From Planctomycetota bacterium (GTDB lineage: Bacteria > Planctomycetota > MHYJ01 > JACPRB01), in assembly GCA_016190175.1 (NCBI GenBank), contig JACPRC010000118.1, positions 1 through 41,375 of the forward strand: a stretch of 41,375 nt of DNA. Reading direction: 5' to 3'. Shown here in pieces: positions 26,815 through 35,051 of the stretch. The stretch's first letter is position 1, and each line of letters opens with the position of its first letter. The notes below the pieces were generated by a model. The model made no database searches. It was given only the letters and a program-made list of their open reading frames with translations, and was not told the DNA's origin. The position numbers were made by a program, and so were the translations under genes.

Positions 26815-28734
26815 CTATCCAAGAAGCACCCGATAAAGCAGGTAGCCCAGCGTCGCCAGCACGCCGACGACGATCCCGCCGGCCGCGACGTTCACCGTCC
26901 CCGCCTGTGCCCGGCGCAGGCCGCCGCCCGCCAGGGACACGGCCCTGCCCGTCCCGCCGACGAGGAGCGTGTCGATGAAGAGCTTGTCGAAGACGAACCA
27001 GACGCCCGCGGCCGCCGTCTTGATCGGCGCGATGACGGTCCAGAAGTAGATCTCGTCGACGTAGAACTTGTTCGCGACGAGCCCGTGGAGCCGCCTCCCG
27101 GGTCCCTCCACGAATCGGGTCAACCCCGCGCGCCACGGCCCGTAGAGGAGGACGGCGCCGACGAACCCCAGCGCGAACGCGCCGACGGAGTAGGCCAGCG
27201 CCGCGTGGTGCGCCGCGGGACCCGGCGACGCGTGCGCCCGCCAGACCGGTTTCAGGAGATGCTCCATGCCCTCCTGGAGATGGCCGCCGAACGCAGACAG
27301 GACCGCGAGGATCGCCAGCGGCACGAAGAGGATCGGGCCGGTCTTGTGCGGGTGACGATCGCCGGCCGGGCCGAAGAAGACGAGGAGGATCAGGCGCGTC
27401 GTGTAGAAGGCGGTGCAGAGCACCGTGACGACGAGCATGCACCACGTCAGTTTCCACGCGGGCCCGGCACGGCTCATCCGGTCGAAGACGCCCACGAGGA
27501 TCGCGTCCTTGGAGTAGAAGCCGGAGAAGCCCCAGCAGCCCGCGAGCGCCAGGCCGCCGATCGCGAAGACGAGGAAGACCCAGCGCATCTGCGGCGCCAG
27601 GCCGCCCATCTTCCGGATGTCCTGCTCGCCGCCCAGCGCGTGGATGATCGCGCCCGCGCCGAGGAAGAGGAGGGCCTTGAAGAAGGCGTGGGTCACGAGG
27701 TGGAACATCCCCGCCGTGAACGTCATCGCCGCCATGCCGCAGAACATGAAACCAAGTTGGCTGATCGTCGAGTACGCCAGCACCTTCTTGATGTCGTTCT
27801 GCGCGATCGCGATCACGCCGGCCAGGAGCGCCGTCGCCGCCGCCACGATGCCGATCCCCGCGAGCACCGCGGGCGCCAGGACGTAGACGAAGTTGAGCCG
27901 GGCGATCATGTAAATCCCGGCGGTCACCATCGTCGCCGCATGGATGAGGGCGGAGACGGGCGTGGGGCCCGCCATCGCGTCGGGGAGCCAGACGTAGAGC
28001 GGGATCTGCGCGCTCTTGCCCGCCGCTCCGATCGCCAGGCACACCGTCGCGAACTCGATCACGCCCCCCGCGGTCCAGCCCTGGAACGGACCCGCGGTCA
28101 GTTTCTGACCGAGAGTCAGCGCCGAGACCTTGAGCCGCAGCCCCTCGATCCCGAGCGTCCCGGCCAGCGAGAAAAGGGCGAACATCCCGATCAGGAACCC
28201 GAGGTCGCCGATCCGGTTCGTGATGAACGCCTTCTGCCCGGCCTCCGCGTTCGGCATGTGCTTGTAGAGGTAGCCGATGAGGAGGTACGAGCAGAGCCCC
28301 ACGCCCTCCCAGCCCACGAAGAGGAGCGGCAGGCTGTCCCCGAGGACGAGGACGAGCATCGCGAAGAGGAAGAGGTTCAGGTACGAGAAGTAGCGCCAGA
28401 CGCCCTCGTCCTCGTGCATGTAGCCGACGGAGTAGAGGTGGATGAGCGACCCGACGCCCGTGATGACGAGGACCATCACGGCCGAGAGGCCGTCGAGATG
28501 GAGCCCCACGTCGACTGAGAATTCCCCCGCGGCCATCCAGGAGAAGTACGTGAACGCCGCCGTCCCCCCGTGGCGGACGTGGAAGAAGGCCGCCAGCGCC
28601 AGGCCGAACGAGGCGAACGGACCGAGCACCGCGATCGCCTCGACGACGACGCGCGGGAGGCGCTTCCCGAAGAGCCCGTTGATCAGGAAGCCGGCCAGCG
28701 GCAGGATGGGGATGAGCCAGAGGATGTCAGCCAT
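26815..28734 (-). CDS. nuoL: NADH-quinone oxidoreductase subunit L
   Basis: GWEGVGLCSYLLIGYLY...FITNRIGDLGFLIGMF...KSAQIPLYVWLPDAMAGPTPVSALIHAATMVTAGIYMIARL. Confidence 0.96.
   Translation of the reverse strand: MADILWLIPILPLAGFLINGLFGKRLPRVVVEAIAVLGPFASFGLALAAFFHVRHGGTAAFTYFSWMAAGEFSVDVGLHLDGLSAVMVLVITGVGSLIHLYSVGYMHEDEGVWRYFSYLNLFLFAMLVLVLGDSLPLLFVGWEGVGLCSYLLIGYLYKHMPNAEAGQKAFITNRIGDLGFLIGMFALFSLAGTLGIEGLRLKVSALTLGQKLTAGPFQGWTAGGVIEFATVCLAIGAAGKSAQIPLYVWLPDAMAGPTPVSALIHAATMVTAGIYMIARLNFVYVLAPAVLAGIGIVAAATALLAGVIAIAQNDIKKVLAYSTISQLGFMFCGMAAMTFTAGMFHLVTHAFFKALLFLGAGAIIHALGGEQDIRKMGGLAPQMRWVFLVFAIGGLALAGCWGFSGFYSKDAILVGVFDRMSRAGPAWKLTWCMLVVTVLCTAFYTTRLILLVFFGPAGDRHPHKTGPILFVPLAILAVLSAFGGHLQEGMEHLLKPVWRAHASPGPAAHHAALAYSVGAFALGFVGAVLLYGPWRAGLTRFVEGPGRRLHGLVANKFYVDEIYFWTVIAPIKTAAAGVWFVFDKLFIDTLLVGGTGRAVSLAGGGLRRAQAGTVNVAAGGIVVGVLATLGYLLYRVLLG
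28084..28119 (-). repeat. Two in-frame 18-nt repeat units inside nuoL
   Basis: Minus strand CTGACTCTCGGTCAGAAA|CTGACCGCGGGTCCGTTC, encoding LTLGQK|LTAGPF; same family as 4779-4850. Confidence 0.65.
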
Positions 28735-28761
28735 CAGCCATCAGCTTTCAGCAATCAACCC
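28727..28761. repeat. One-sided 7-nt periodic array at the nuoL/nuoK junction
   Basis: TCAGCCA|TCAGCCA|TCAGCTT|TCAGCAA|TCAACCC. Confidence 0.8.
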
Positions 28762-29048
28762 TTGAGCGAGGTCAGGTCTCCCGTGTCCACCGTCCTGCGC
28801 GTCCGGAAGAGCGCGATCAGGATCGCCAGGCCGACCGCGACCTCCGCCGCGGCGACCGCCATCACCATGAGGACGAACACCTGCCCGTCCGGCCCTCCGT
28901 GGAGCCGCGAGAACGCCACGAGCGCGATGTTGACGCCGTTGAGCATCAGCTCGATCGACATCAGGACGATGAGCAGGTTCCGGCGCGCGAGCACGCCGTA
29001 GACGCCCACCGAGAACATCGCGGCGCTGAACAGGAGATACGGCAGCAT
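28755..29048 (-). CDS. nuoK: NADH-quinone oxidoreductase subunit K
   Basis: MFSVGVYGVLARRNLLIVLMSIELMLNGVNIALVAFSR...MAVAAAEVAVGLAILIALFR. Confidence 0.95.
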   Translation of the reverse strand: MLPYLLFSAAMFSVGVYGVLARRNLLIVLMSIELMLNGVNIALVAFSRLHGGPDGQVFVLMVMAVAAAEVAVGLAILIALFRTRRTVDTGDLTSLKG

Positions 29049-29545
29049 CAGAGTTTCCTCTTCGCCAGGACGACGCATCCGAGAATCGCGACGACGATCA
29101 GCACCGACACCAGCTCGAACGGAAGGGCGTACTGGTGGAACAACGCCCGCCCCACGTGCTCCACGCCGCCGAAGCCTTCGTCGGGCGGCGGAAGCCGGAA
29201 CCTCAACCTGGGCTCGCGCGCCAGCGGGACCGCGATCGCCCCGAACAGCAGCACGCACAGGAGCGCCAGGGCCCCCTTGACCCAGTCGGGGTGCTCGCGC
29301 CCCAGTTCCTCCTCCTTCAGGTTCAGCAGCATGATCACGAAGAGGAAGAGCACCAGGATCGCCCCCGTGTAGACGAGGACGTGCATCGCGGCGAGGAACG
29401 GCGCTCCAAGGCGCAGGAAGACGACCGCGAACGCCAGGAAGCACAGCATCAGGGCGAGCGCGCTGTACACCGGGTTGCGGCTGCGCACCACCATGAGGGA
29501 GGCCACGCAGCTCACGAGCGCGCACGCCAGGAAGACGTAGTCCAT
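29048..29545 (-). CDS. nuoJ: NADH-quinone oxidoreductase subunit J
   Basis: RNPVYSALALMLCFLAFAVVFLRLGAPFLAAMHVLVYTGAILVLFLFVIMLLNL. Confidence 0.94.
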   Translation of the reverse strand: MDYVFLACALVSCVASLMVVRSRNPVYSALALMLCFLAFAVVFLRLGAPFLAAMHVLVYTGAILVLFLFVIMLLNLKEEELGREHPDWVKGALALLCVLLFGAIAVPLAREPRLRFRLPPPDEGFGGVEHVGRALFHQYALPFELVSVLIVVAILGCVVLAKRKL

Positions 29546-29555
29546 GCCGCTCCCG

Positions 29556-29706
29556 AAGAACAGAGAAGAAAGAACCAAGAAGAGAGAGGGCGGGGGACGG
29601 ATCCCCCGCGCCCCCTCACGACGGGGCGTCCGAGAGAGAGGAGGGGGTTCGGGGGAGGCTTCCCCCGCCCCTTTCTTCTTGGTTCTTTGTTCTTTGTTCT
29701 TTCCTC
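29556..29706. repeat. ~150-bp branched palindrome with 7-nt periodic arms between nuoI and nuoJ
   Basis: Left arm AGAACAG|AGAAGAA|AGAACCA|AGAAGAG; right arm reverse complement AAAGAACAAAGAACCAAGAAGAAAG. Core hairpins GCGGGGGA-CGGA-TCCCCCGC and CGGGGGA-GGCT-TCCCCCG. Confidence 0.85.
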
Positions 29707-30121
29707 ATCGGTTCATGAGCTTCTGCAGGTCGTAGATCTTCTCCTCCCTCGTGGTTGCGATCTGCGTGAACGTCGGCGTCAGCTCGATCGCGTCGCACGG
29801 GCACGCCTCCTCGCACATCCCGCAGTAGATGCACTTCAGCAGGTCGATCTCGAACGAGACGGGGATCTTGTCCCGGTCGGGCCACGGGGACGGCCCCGCG
29901 ACGATCCGGATGCACTCGGCGGGGCACGCCGTCGCGCACATGAAGCACGCGACGCATTTCATCCGTCCCTGCTCGTCCTTCTTCAGCCGGTGCTCGCCCC
30001 GGTAGCCTTTTCGCGGGATGTACTTCTCCTCGGGATACTCCAGCGTCGCCTTCTTGCCCACGAGGTGCTGGAACGTCCGGAACATCCCCTTGAACAGCGA
30101 CCCGATGTTGTAGTTGGTCAC
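29705..30121 (-). CDS. nuoI: NADH-quinone oxidoreductase subunit I
   Basis: Two 4Fe-4S motifs: CVACFMCATACPAEC and CIYCGMCEEACPCDAI. GTG start overlaps the nuoH stop. Confidence 0.95.
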   Translation of the reverse strand: MTNYNIGSLFKGMFRTFQHLVGKKATLEYPEEKYIPRKGYRGEHRLKKDEQGRMKCVACFMCATACPAECIRIVAGPSPWPDRDKIPVSFEIDLLKCIYCGMCEEACPCDAIELTPTFTQIATTREEKIYDLQKLMNR

Positions 30122-31173
30122 GGTTTGCCCCCCGTGAAGACCCCCACCACCGCCAGCAGCGCGACGTTCGCCAGCGACAGCGGCAGCAGCCCCTTCCATC
30201 CCAGGTTCATGAGCTGGTTGTACTTGAAGCGCGGGAACGTCCAGCGGATCCACACGTACACAAACAGGATCGCGAACGTCTTCGCCATGAAGACGCCGAC
30301 GGAGAGGATCCCGCCGAGCCACGAGTGGTCCGCGGGGTTCGTGATCCCCGGGAAGTACCAGCCGCCGAGGTAGAGCATCGTGACGATCGCGCTCATATTG
30401 ACCATCGCGACGTACTCGCCCATGAAGAACATCGCGAACTTCATGCTCGAATACTCGGTGTGATAACCTCCGACCAGCTCCTGCTCGCACTCCGGCAGGT
30501 CGAAGGGGAGGCGGTTGTTCTCCGCCAGCGCGGCGGTGTAGAGGAGCAGGATCCCCAGGAGCCCGCACGGAAGCGCGAGGAGGTTTCCGCCCCCGAAGAC
30601 GTTCCAGCTCAGGATCCCGCGCGTCTGCTTGGCCACGATCACCTGCGGGTCCACGCTCTCCGCCATCATGATGGCGACGAGGATGGCGAGGCCGAGCGTC
30701 AGCTCGTACGAGATGAGCTGCGCCGAGGCACGCAGCCCGCCGAGGAGCGACCACTTGTTGTTCGAGGCCCAGCCGCCGATGGCCAGCCCATACACCGCGA
30801 TCGACAGCACCGACATCATGAAGAGGACGCCGATGTTCAGGTTCACCGCCTGGAGTTTCACGGAGCCGATCTGGTTCCCCCACGGGATGACGGCGAAACC
30901 GATCGCCGGCGGGACGAAGACGAGCATCGGCGCGATGAAATGGAGGAGGCGATCCGCCCTCGCCGGGACGAACTCCTCCTTGAAGAACGCCTTGATCCCG
31001 TCCGCGACGGGCTGGAGCAAACCCCAGGGACCCACGCGGTTCGGTCCCCAGCGATTCTGGATGAAGGCGGCGACGCGCCGCTCGACGATCGTCATGATCG
31101 GCACGAGGCCGACGGCGATCCCCACCGTCGCCAGGAAGACGACGAGCTTGTAGAGGACGTCCTTAGTGACCAT
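30118..31173 (-). CDS. nuoH: NADH-quinone oxidoreductase subunit H
   Basis: ERRVAAFIQNRWGPNRVGPWGLLQPVADGIKAFFKEE...AENNRLPFDLPECEQELVGGYHTEYSSMKFAMFFMGEY. Confidence 0.97.
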   Translation of the reverse strand: MVTKDVLYKLVVFLATVGIAVGLVPIMTIVERRVAAFIQNRWGPNRVGPWGLLQPVADGIKAFFKEEFVPARADRLLHFIAPMLVFVPPAIGFAVIPWGNQIGSVKLQAVNLNIGVLFMMSVLSIAVYGLAIGGWASNNKWSLLGGLRASAQLISYELTLGLAILVAIMMAESVDPQVIVAKQTRGILSWNVFGGGNLLALPCGLLGILLLYTAALAENNRLPFDLPECEQELVGGYHTEYSSMKFAMFFMGEYVAMVNMSAIVTMLYLGGWYFPGITNPADHSWLGGILSVGVFMAKTFAILFVYVWIRWTFPRFKYNQLMNLGWKGLLPLSLANVALLAVVGVFTGGKP

Positions 31174-32635
31174 TCGAAGCGGCCCCCTGGTTCCCGAGCT
31201 TCCCGTAATCGAGACCCGCCAGCGCCGGGACCTCCTTCGCCGCCTGGAGGAAGACCCCCTCCGCGGAGAGCGGCTCCGTCCCGAGCGCCTCCTGGAGCCA
31301 TGCGACCTCGGCGCGAACGGCCGCCGGCGGCTCGATCGCCTTCCGGATGCGCTGGACCCGGCCGTCCACGTTCATGAACGTGCCGTCCTTCTCCGCCCAC
31401 GCGCACGCGGGCAGGACGACCTGCGCCTTCTCGACGAGCGGGCCCTTCCGGAGATCGCTCACGGCCAGGAACTCCGCGCCGTTCGCCGCGGCCATGAGTT
31501 CGGGCGGGCCCTCCAGCTCCGGAATCCCGTTGAGAACGAAGAGCCCCTTGCAGCCGGCCGGGACCGGCTTGAGCTCGCCGAACAGTTTCTCGGCGAACCT
31601 CCGGTTCGGCGTCTTGTCGGGCTCGATGACGAGCCCTCCGAACTTCTTCCGCTCGCCGCGCGTCAGCGTAAGGAACCCGACCGGCGCCTTCCACGCCTCC
31701 GCGAGCCGCTTGACGAGCCACATCTCCTCGATCGTCTGGTACGTCGAAAGGACGATCCCGAAGTTCCCCTTCCGCGCCGCCGCGTCGAGGTCGCGCGCCG
31801 ATCCCTTCGACGCCGTGAGCCGGCGGTCGTCCGCGAGATAGCGCGTGTTGAGCCGTCCCTCGTCGCACATCCACCAGGTGTTCACGTCGGCGTTGACGCG
31901 CGGGACCATCCGCTTGATCCGGTTGTCGAGCGCGGTGATCTTGACGTTGCAGCCGCGCGCGCAGCTCGCGCAGACGGACTCCGTCTCGCGGGCGAACCAG
32001 ACGCGCGCCTGGTACAGGAAGTTCCGGTCGATGAGCGCGCCGACGGGGCAGAGATCGACGACGTTGAGCGAGACGGGGTTGTCGATCGGGATCGTCGGGA
32101 AGACGTCCACGACGCTGTGGTCCCCGCGATTGACGAGGCAGAGCTCGCCCGTCCCCGCGACCTCCTCGCAGAATCGGACGCAGCGGGTGCAGGCGATGCA
32201 GCGGCTCCCCCAGATGCGGACGTTCGGGCCGAGGTCCTTCGTGTGCTTGATGACCTTCTTGTCGCGGAAGCGGGAGACGCCGCCGCGGTAGGCGTACGTG
32301 TAGTCCTGGAGATCGCACTCGCCCGCCTTGTCGCAGATCGGGCAGTCGAGGGGGTGGTTGATGAGCATGAACTCGAGGACGTCCTGCCGGCCCTTCGCCA
32401 CCTCGGGTCCCTCGGTCGTGACCTCGAGATTGTCCGAGCACGGGTACATGCACGAGGCCTCGAGCTTGCGCGAGTTCGAGACCTTGACGAGGCACATCCG
32501 GCAGTTGCCGGCGGGGGAGAGGCCCGGGTGCCAGCAGTAGTGCGGCACGAACGCGCCGTTGTCGACGCACGCCTGGAGGACGGTTTTCCCCGGCGCGACC
32601 TCGACTTCCTTCCCGTTCAGCTTGATCTTGGGCAT
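31163..32635 (-). CDS. nuoG: NADH-quinone oxidoreductase subunit G, compact form
   Basis: 2Fe-2S N-terminus (HYCWHPGLSPAGNCRMCLVKV), HPLDCPICDKAGECDLQ, CIACTRCVRFC, CASCARGC...WWMCDEGR. Confidence 0.95.
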   Translation of the reverse strand: MPKIKLNGKEVEVAPGKTVLQACVDNGAFVPHYCWHPGLSPAGNCRMCLVKVSNSRKLEASCMYPCSDNLEVTTEGPEVAKGRQDVLEFMLINHPLDCPICDKAGECDLQDYTYAYRGGVSRFRDKKVIKHTKDLGPNVRIWGSRCIACTRCVRFCEEVAGTGELCLVNRGDHSVVDVFPTIPIDNPVSLNVVDLCPVGALIDRNFLYQARVWFARETESVCASCARGCNVKITALDNRIKRMVPRVNADVNTWWMCDEGRLNTRYLADDRRLTASKGSARDLDAAARKGNFGIVLSTYQTIEEMWLVKRLAEAWKAPVGFLTLTRGERKKFGGLVIEPDKTPNRRFAEKLFGELKPVPAGCKGLFVLNGIPELEGPPELMAAANGAEFLAVSDLRKGPLVEKAQVVLPACAWAEKDGTFMNVDGRVQRIRKAIEPPAAVRAEVAWLQEALGTEPLSAEGVFLQAAKEVPALAGLDYGKLGNQGAASNGH

Positions 32636-33089
32636 ATCCAGCCGCCAAAACGCCAAGACGCCAAAGGGCCCATCATGAGAGGACGACCCTCTGCAAACCG
32701 TCAGGTAGCAGAACCTCGTTGAAGTTCATCAGCAACCCGAGATGATGGCCCGTCGCCTTCAGGTACGATATCACTTGCGCCTTGTGGACCGGCGCCAGAC
32801 GGTCCGCCGCCTTGATCTCGACGACAAGTCTTCCCGCGACGAGGAAATCCAGTCGCCCTTCCACCACGGGACGCCCCTTGTACTTCACCTGAAACGGCTT
32901 CTGTCTTTCGAACGGGATTCCCCGCTCGCCGAATTCGATCGCAAGCGCCTTCTCATAGGCGGACTCCAGATGCCCGGGGCCAAGCACCGTATGTACCTCG
33001 ATCGCGGCTCCGATGACACGGTGCGCGAGATCGTCCAGTTCCTCTTCTGGTTCCCGTCTTGGCGTTTTGGCGCTTTGGCGGTTCATATC
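32633..33089. mobile_element. Putative insertion unit carrying a GxxExxY gene, with inverted 8-nt periodic termini and CATATC direct flanks
   Basis: CATATC at 32633-32638 and 33084-33089. CGCCAAAACGCCAAGACG (32643-32660) is a perfect inverted repeat of CGTCTTGGCGTTTTGGCG (33055-33072). Confidence 0.65.
32673..33086 (-). CDS. GxxExxY family protein (PD-(D/E)XK-like)
   Basis: AHRVIGAAIEVHTVLGPGHLESAYEKALAIEF...RLDFLVAGRLVVEIKAADRLAPVHKAQVISYLKATGHHLGLLMNFN. Confidence 0.95.
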   Translation of the reverse strand: MNRQSAKTPRREPEEELDDLAHRVIGAAIEVHTVLGPGHLESAYEKALAIEFGERGIPFERQKPFQVKYKGRPVVEGRLDFLVAGRLVVEIKAADRLAPVHKAQVISYLKATGHHLGLLMNFNEVLLPDGLQRVVLS

Positions 33090-33095
33090 TTCTCC

Positions 33096-34985
33096 TCAAT
33101 GAGACCCCACCCCCGCCGGTTCTGGCTTCGGAGCGTGGCCGTGCTTGTACGGGCACTTCTTCGCCCGCGCGTGCGCCTCGAACTCGGCGCGGAACTTCTT
33201 CACGAAGCTGCGGGCCGGCATCGCCGCCGCGTCCGCCAGGACGCAAATCGTGCGCCCGCACATGTTCGCGGCGACCTCGTCGAGGAGCGCGATCTCATCG
33301 TCGCGCCCGCCGCCGCGCTCCATCCGTCCCGCGAGCTTGGCGATCCAGCCCGTCCCCTCGCGGCAGGGCGTGCACTGGCCGCACGACTCGTGCGCGTAGA
33401 AGCGCAGCGTGTTCCACAGCGCGTCCACCATGCACGTCTCCTCGTCCATCACGATCACGCCGCCCGAGCCGAGCATCGAGCCGGCTCCCGCGATCGACTC
33501 GAAATCCATCGTGATCGGGACGCGCGACTCCGCCTTGGTCGCGGCATCCACCTTCACGTACCCGTTGTCGACCTCGTCGGCAGCGAAGACCGGCGCGGAG
33601 AGGCCGCCCGGGATCACCGCTTTCAGCTTCTTTCCTCCCCGGACGCCGCCCGCGAGGTCGTAGATGAGCTCCTTGATCGGGATGCCGAGGGGCACCTCGT
33701 AGTTCCCCGGCCGGTGGACGTGGCCGCAGACGCTGAAGATCTTCGGGCCCGGGCTCTTCTCCGTGCCCATCTTGCGGAACCACTCCACGCCGTTCTTGAG
33801 GATGTGCGGGAGCGTGGCGATCGTCTCGACGTTGTTCACGATTGTCGGACTGCGGAAGAGACCCTCGACGGCGGGGAAGGGGGGCTTGATCTTCGGGTTG
33901 CCGCGCTTCCCTTCGAGCGAGGAGAGAAGCCCCGTCTCCTCGCCGCAGATGTACGCGCCGCCGCCGCGATGGACCGTGACGTCGATCTCGGATGCGGTGC
34001 CGAAGACCTTCCTCCCGAGGAACCCCTTCTCGTACGCCTCGTCCACCGCCTTCTGGAGGATCCACGCGCCGATCCCGAACTCGCCGCGGATGTAGATGTA
34101 GCACGTCTTCGAGCGGATGGCGTACGCCGCGATGATGATCCCCTCGATGAGCTGGTGCGGGTCGCGGTCGATGAGGAGCTTGTCCTTGAACGTGCCCGGC
34201 TCGGACTCGTCGGCGTTGACGACGAGATACCGCGGCTTGTCGTTCTTCGCGAGGAACTTCCATTTCTGGCCCGTGGGGAACCCGGCGCCGCCGCGGCCCC
34301 GCAGGCCCGACTTGAAGACGGTCTCGACGACCTCGTCCGGATTGCGCCCGGATTTCACGATCTCCTCGGCCGTCTTGTAGCCGCCGCGCGCGAGGTAGTG
34401 CTCCATCGTCTCCGAGCCGGCCTCGAGGACGTGGCGGAGCAGGACCGGCTGGTGCGTGTTCGGCGGGACGGAGTAGATCTGGCCCGGCGGCGTCCAGCGC
34501 CCCGCGCGGATCTGCGCGACCAACTGGTCGCACATCTCGGGGGTGGCGTTGTCGATGTACTCCTCGTTGACCTGGAGGCACGGCGCGCGGTCGCAGTTCG
34601 CGAGGCACTCGACCTTCTTCAGGGTGATCGCCGGCTCGCCGGCCGTGATCTTCTTGAGGTGGTCGTAGAGGCTCTCCGACCCCTTGAGCGCGCACGGGAG
34701 GGTGGAGCAAACCTGCAGCAGGACCTTCGCGTCGGAGGAGCGGCGGAAGTGCGTGTAGAACGTGAGGACGCCGTACGCGTGCGCCGGCGAGACGCCGAGG
34801 AGCTTCGCGACGAGGATCATCCCCGGTTCGTCCACGCAGCCGAACTCGCGTTCGAGGAGCCGCATGGCGGGGAGGAGCGCCGCCTCGCGCCTCGGATAGC
34901 GCGCGCAGATCCGCTCCAGCTCGACCAGCGTCTCGGCGCCGAATTCCCGGTTCACCCCGCCAGACTCCGATCGACTCGATGGCAT
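33096..34985 (-). CDS. nuoEF: Fused NuoE-NuoF subunit
   Basis: NuoE-type VCSTLPCALKG...VECLANCDRAPCLQVN, followed in-frame by NuoF-type GLRGRGGAGFPTGQKWKF...VVNADESEPGTFKD...ESCGQCTPCREG. Confidence 0.93.
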   Translation of the reverse strand: MPSSRSESGGVNREFGAETLVELERICARYPRREAALLPAMRLLEREFGCVDEPGMILVAKLLGVSPAHAYGVLTFYTHFRRSSDAKVLLQVCSTLPCALKGSESLYDHLKKITAGEPAITLKKVECLANCDRAPCLQVNEEYIDNATPEMCDQLVAQIRAGRWTPPGQIYSVPPNTHQPVLLRHVLEAGSETMEHYLARGGYKTAEEIVKSGRNPDEVVETVFKSGLRGRGGAGFPTGQKWKFLAKNDKPRYLVVNADESEPGTFKDKLLIDRDPHQLIEGIIIAAYAIRSKTCYIYIRGEFGIGAWILQKAVDEAYEKGFLGRKVFGTASEIDVTVHRGGGAYICGEETGLLSSLEGKRGNPKIKPPFPAVEGLFRSPTIVNNVETIATLPHILKNGVEWFRKMGTEKSPGPKIFSVCGHVHRPGNYEVPLGIPIKELIYDLAGGVRGGKKLKAVIPGGLSAPVFAADEVDNGYVKVDAATKAESRVPITMDFESIAGAGSMLGSGGVIVMDEETCMVDALWNTLRFYAHESCGQCTPCREGTGWIAKLAGRMERGGGRDDEIALLDEVAANMCGRTICVLADAAAMPARSFVKKFRAEFEAHARAKKCPYKHGHAPKPEPAGVGSH

Positions 34986-35051
34986 CGTGTCACCTGCCGT
35001 CCGTCGCGTCCCGGAGGACGCGCGCGAAGAACCGGGGGGGTCTGACGGGGT

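Noticed and set aside
23608-28518. Large plus-strand ORFs opposite nuoN/M/L
   Set aside because: Charged, R/E/H-rich antisense translations of membrane-protein genes; no recognisable domain.
35005-35022. CGCGTCC-CGGA-GGACGCG hairpin between nuoD and nuoEF as another repeat element
   Set aside because: Perfect but only 7 bp, no periodic arms, and no second copy seen in the window.
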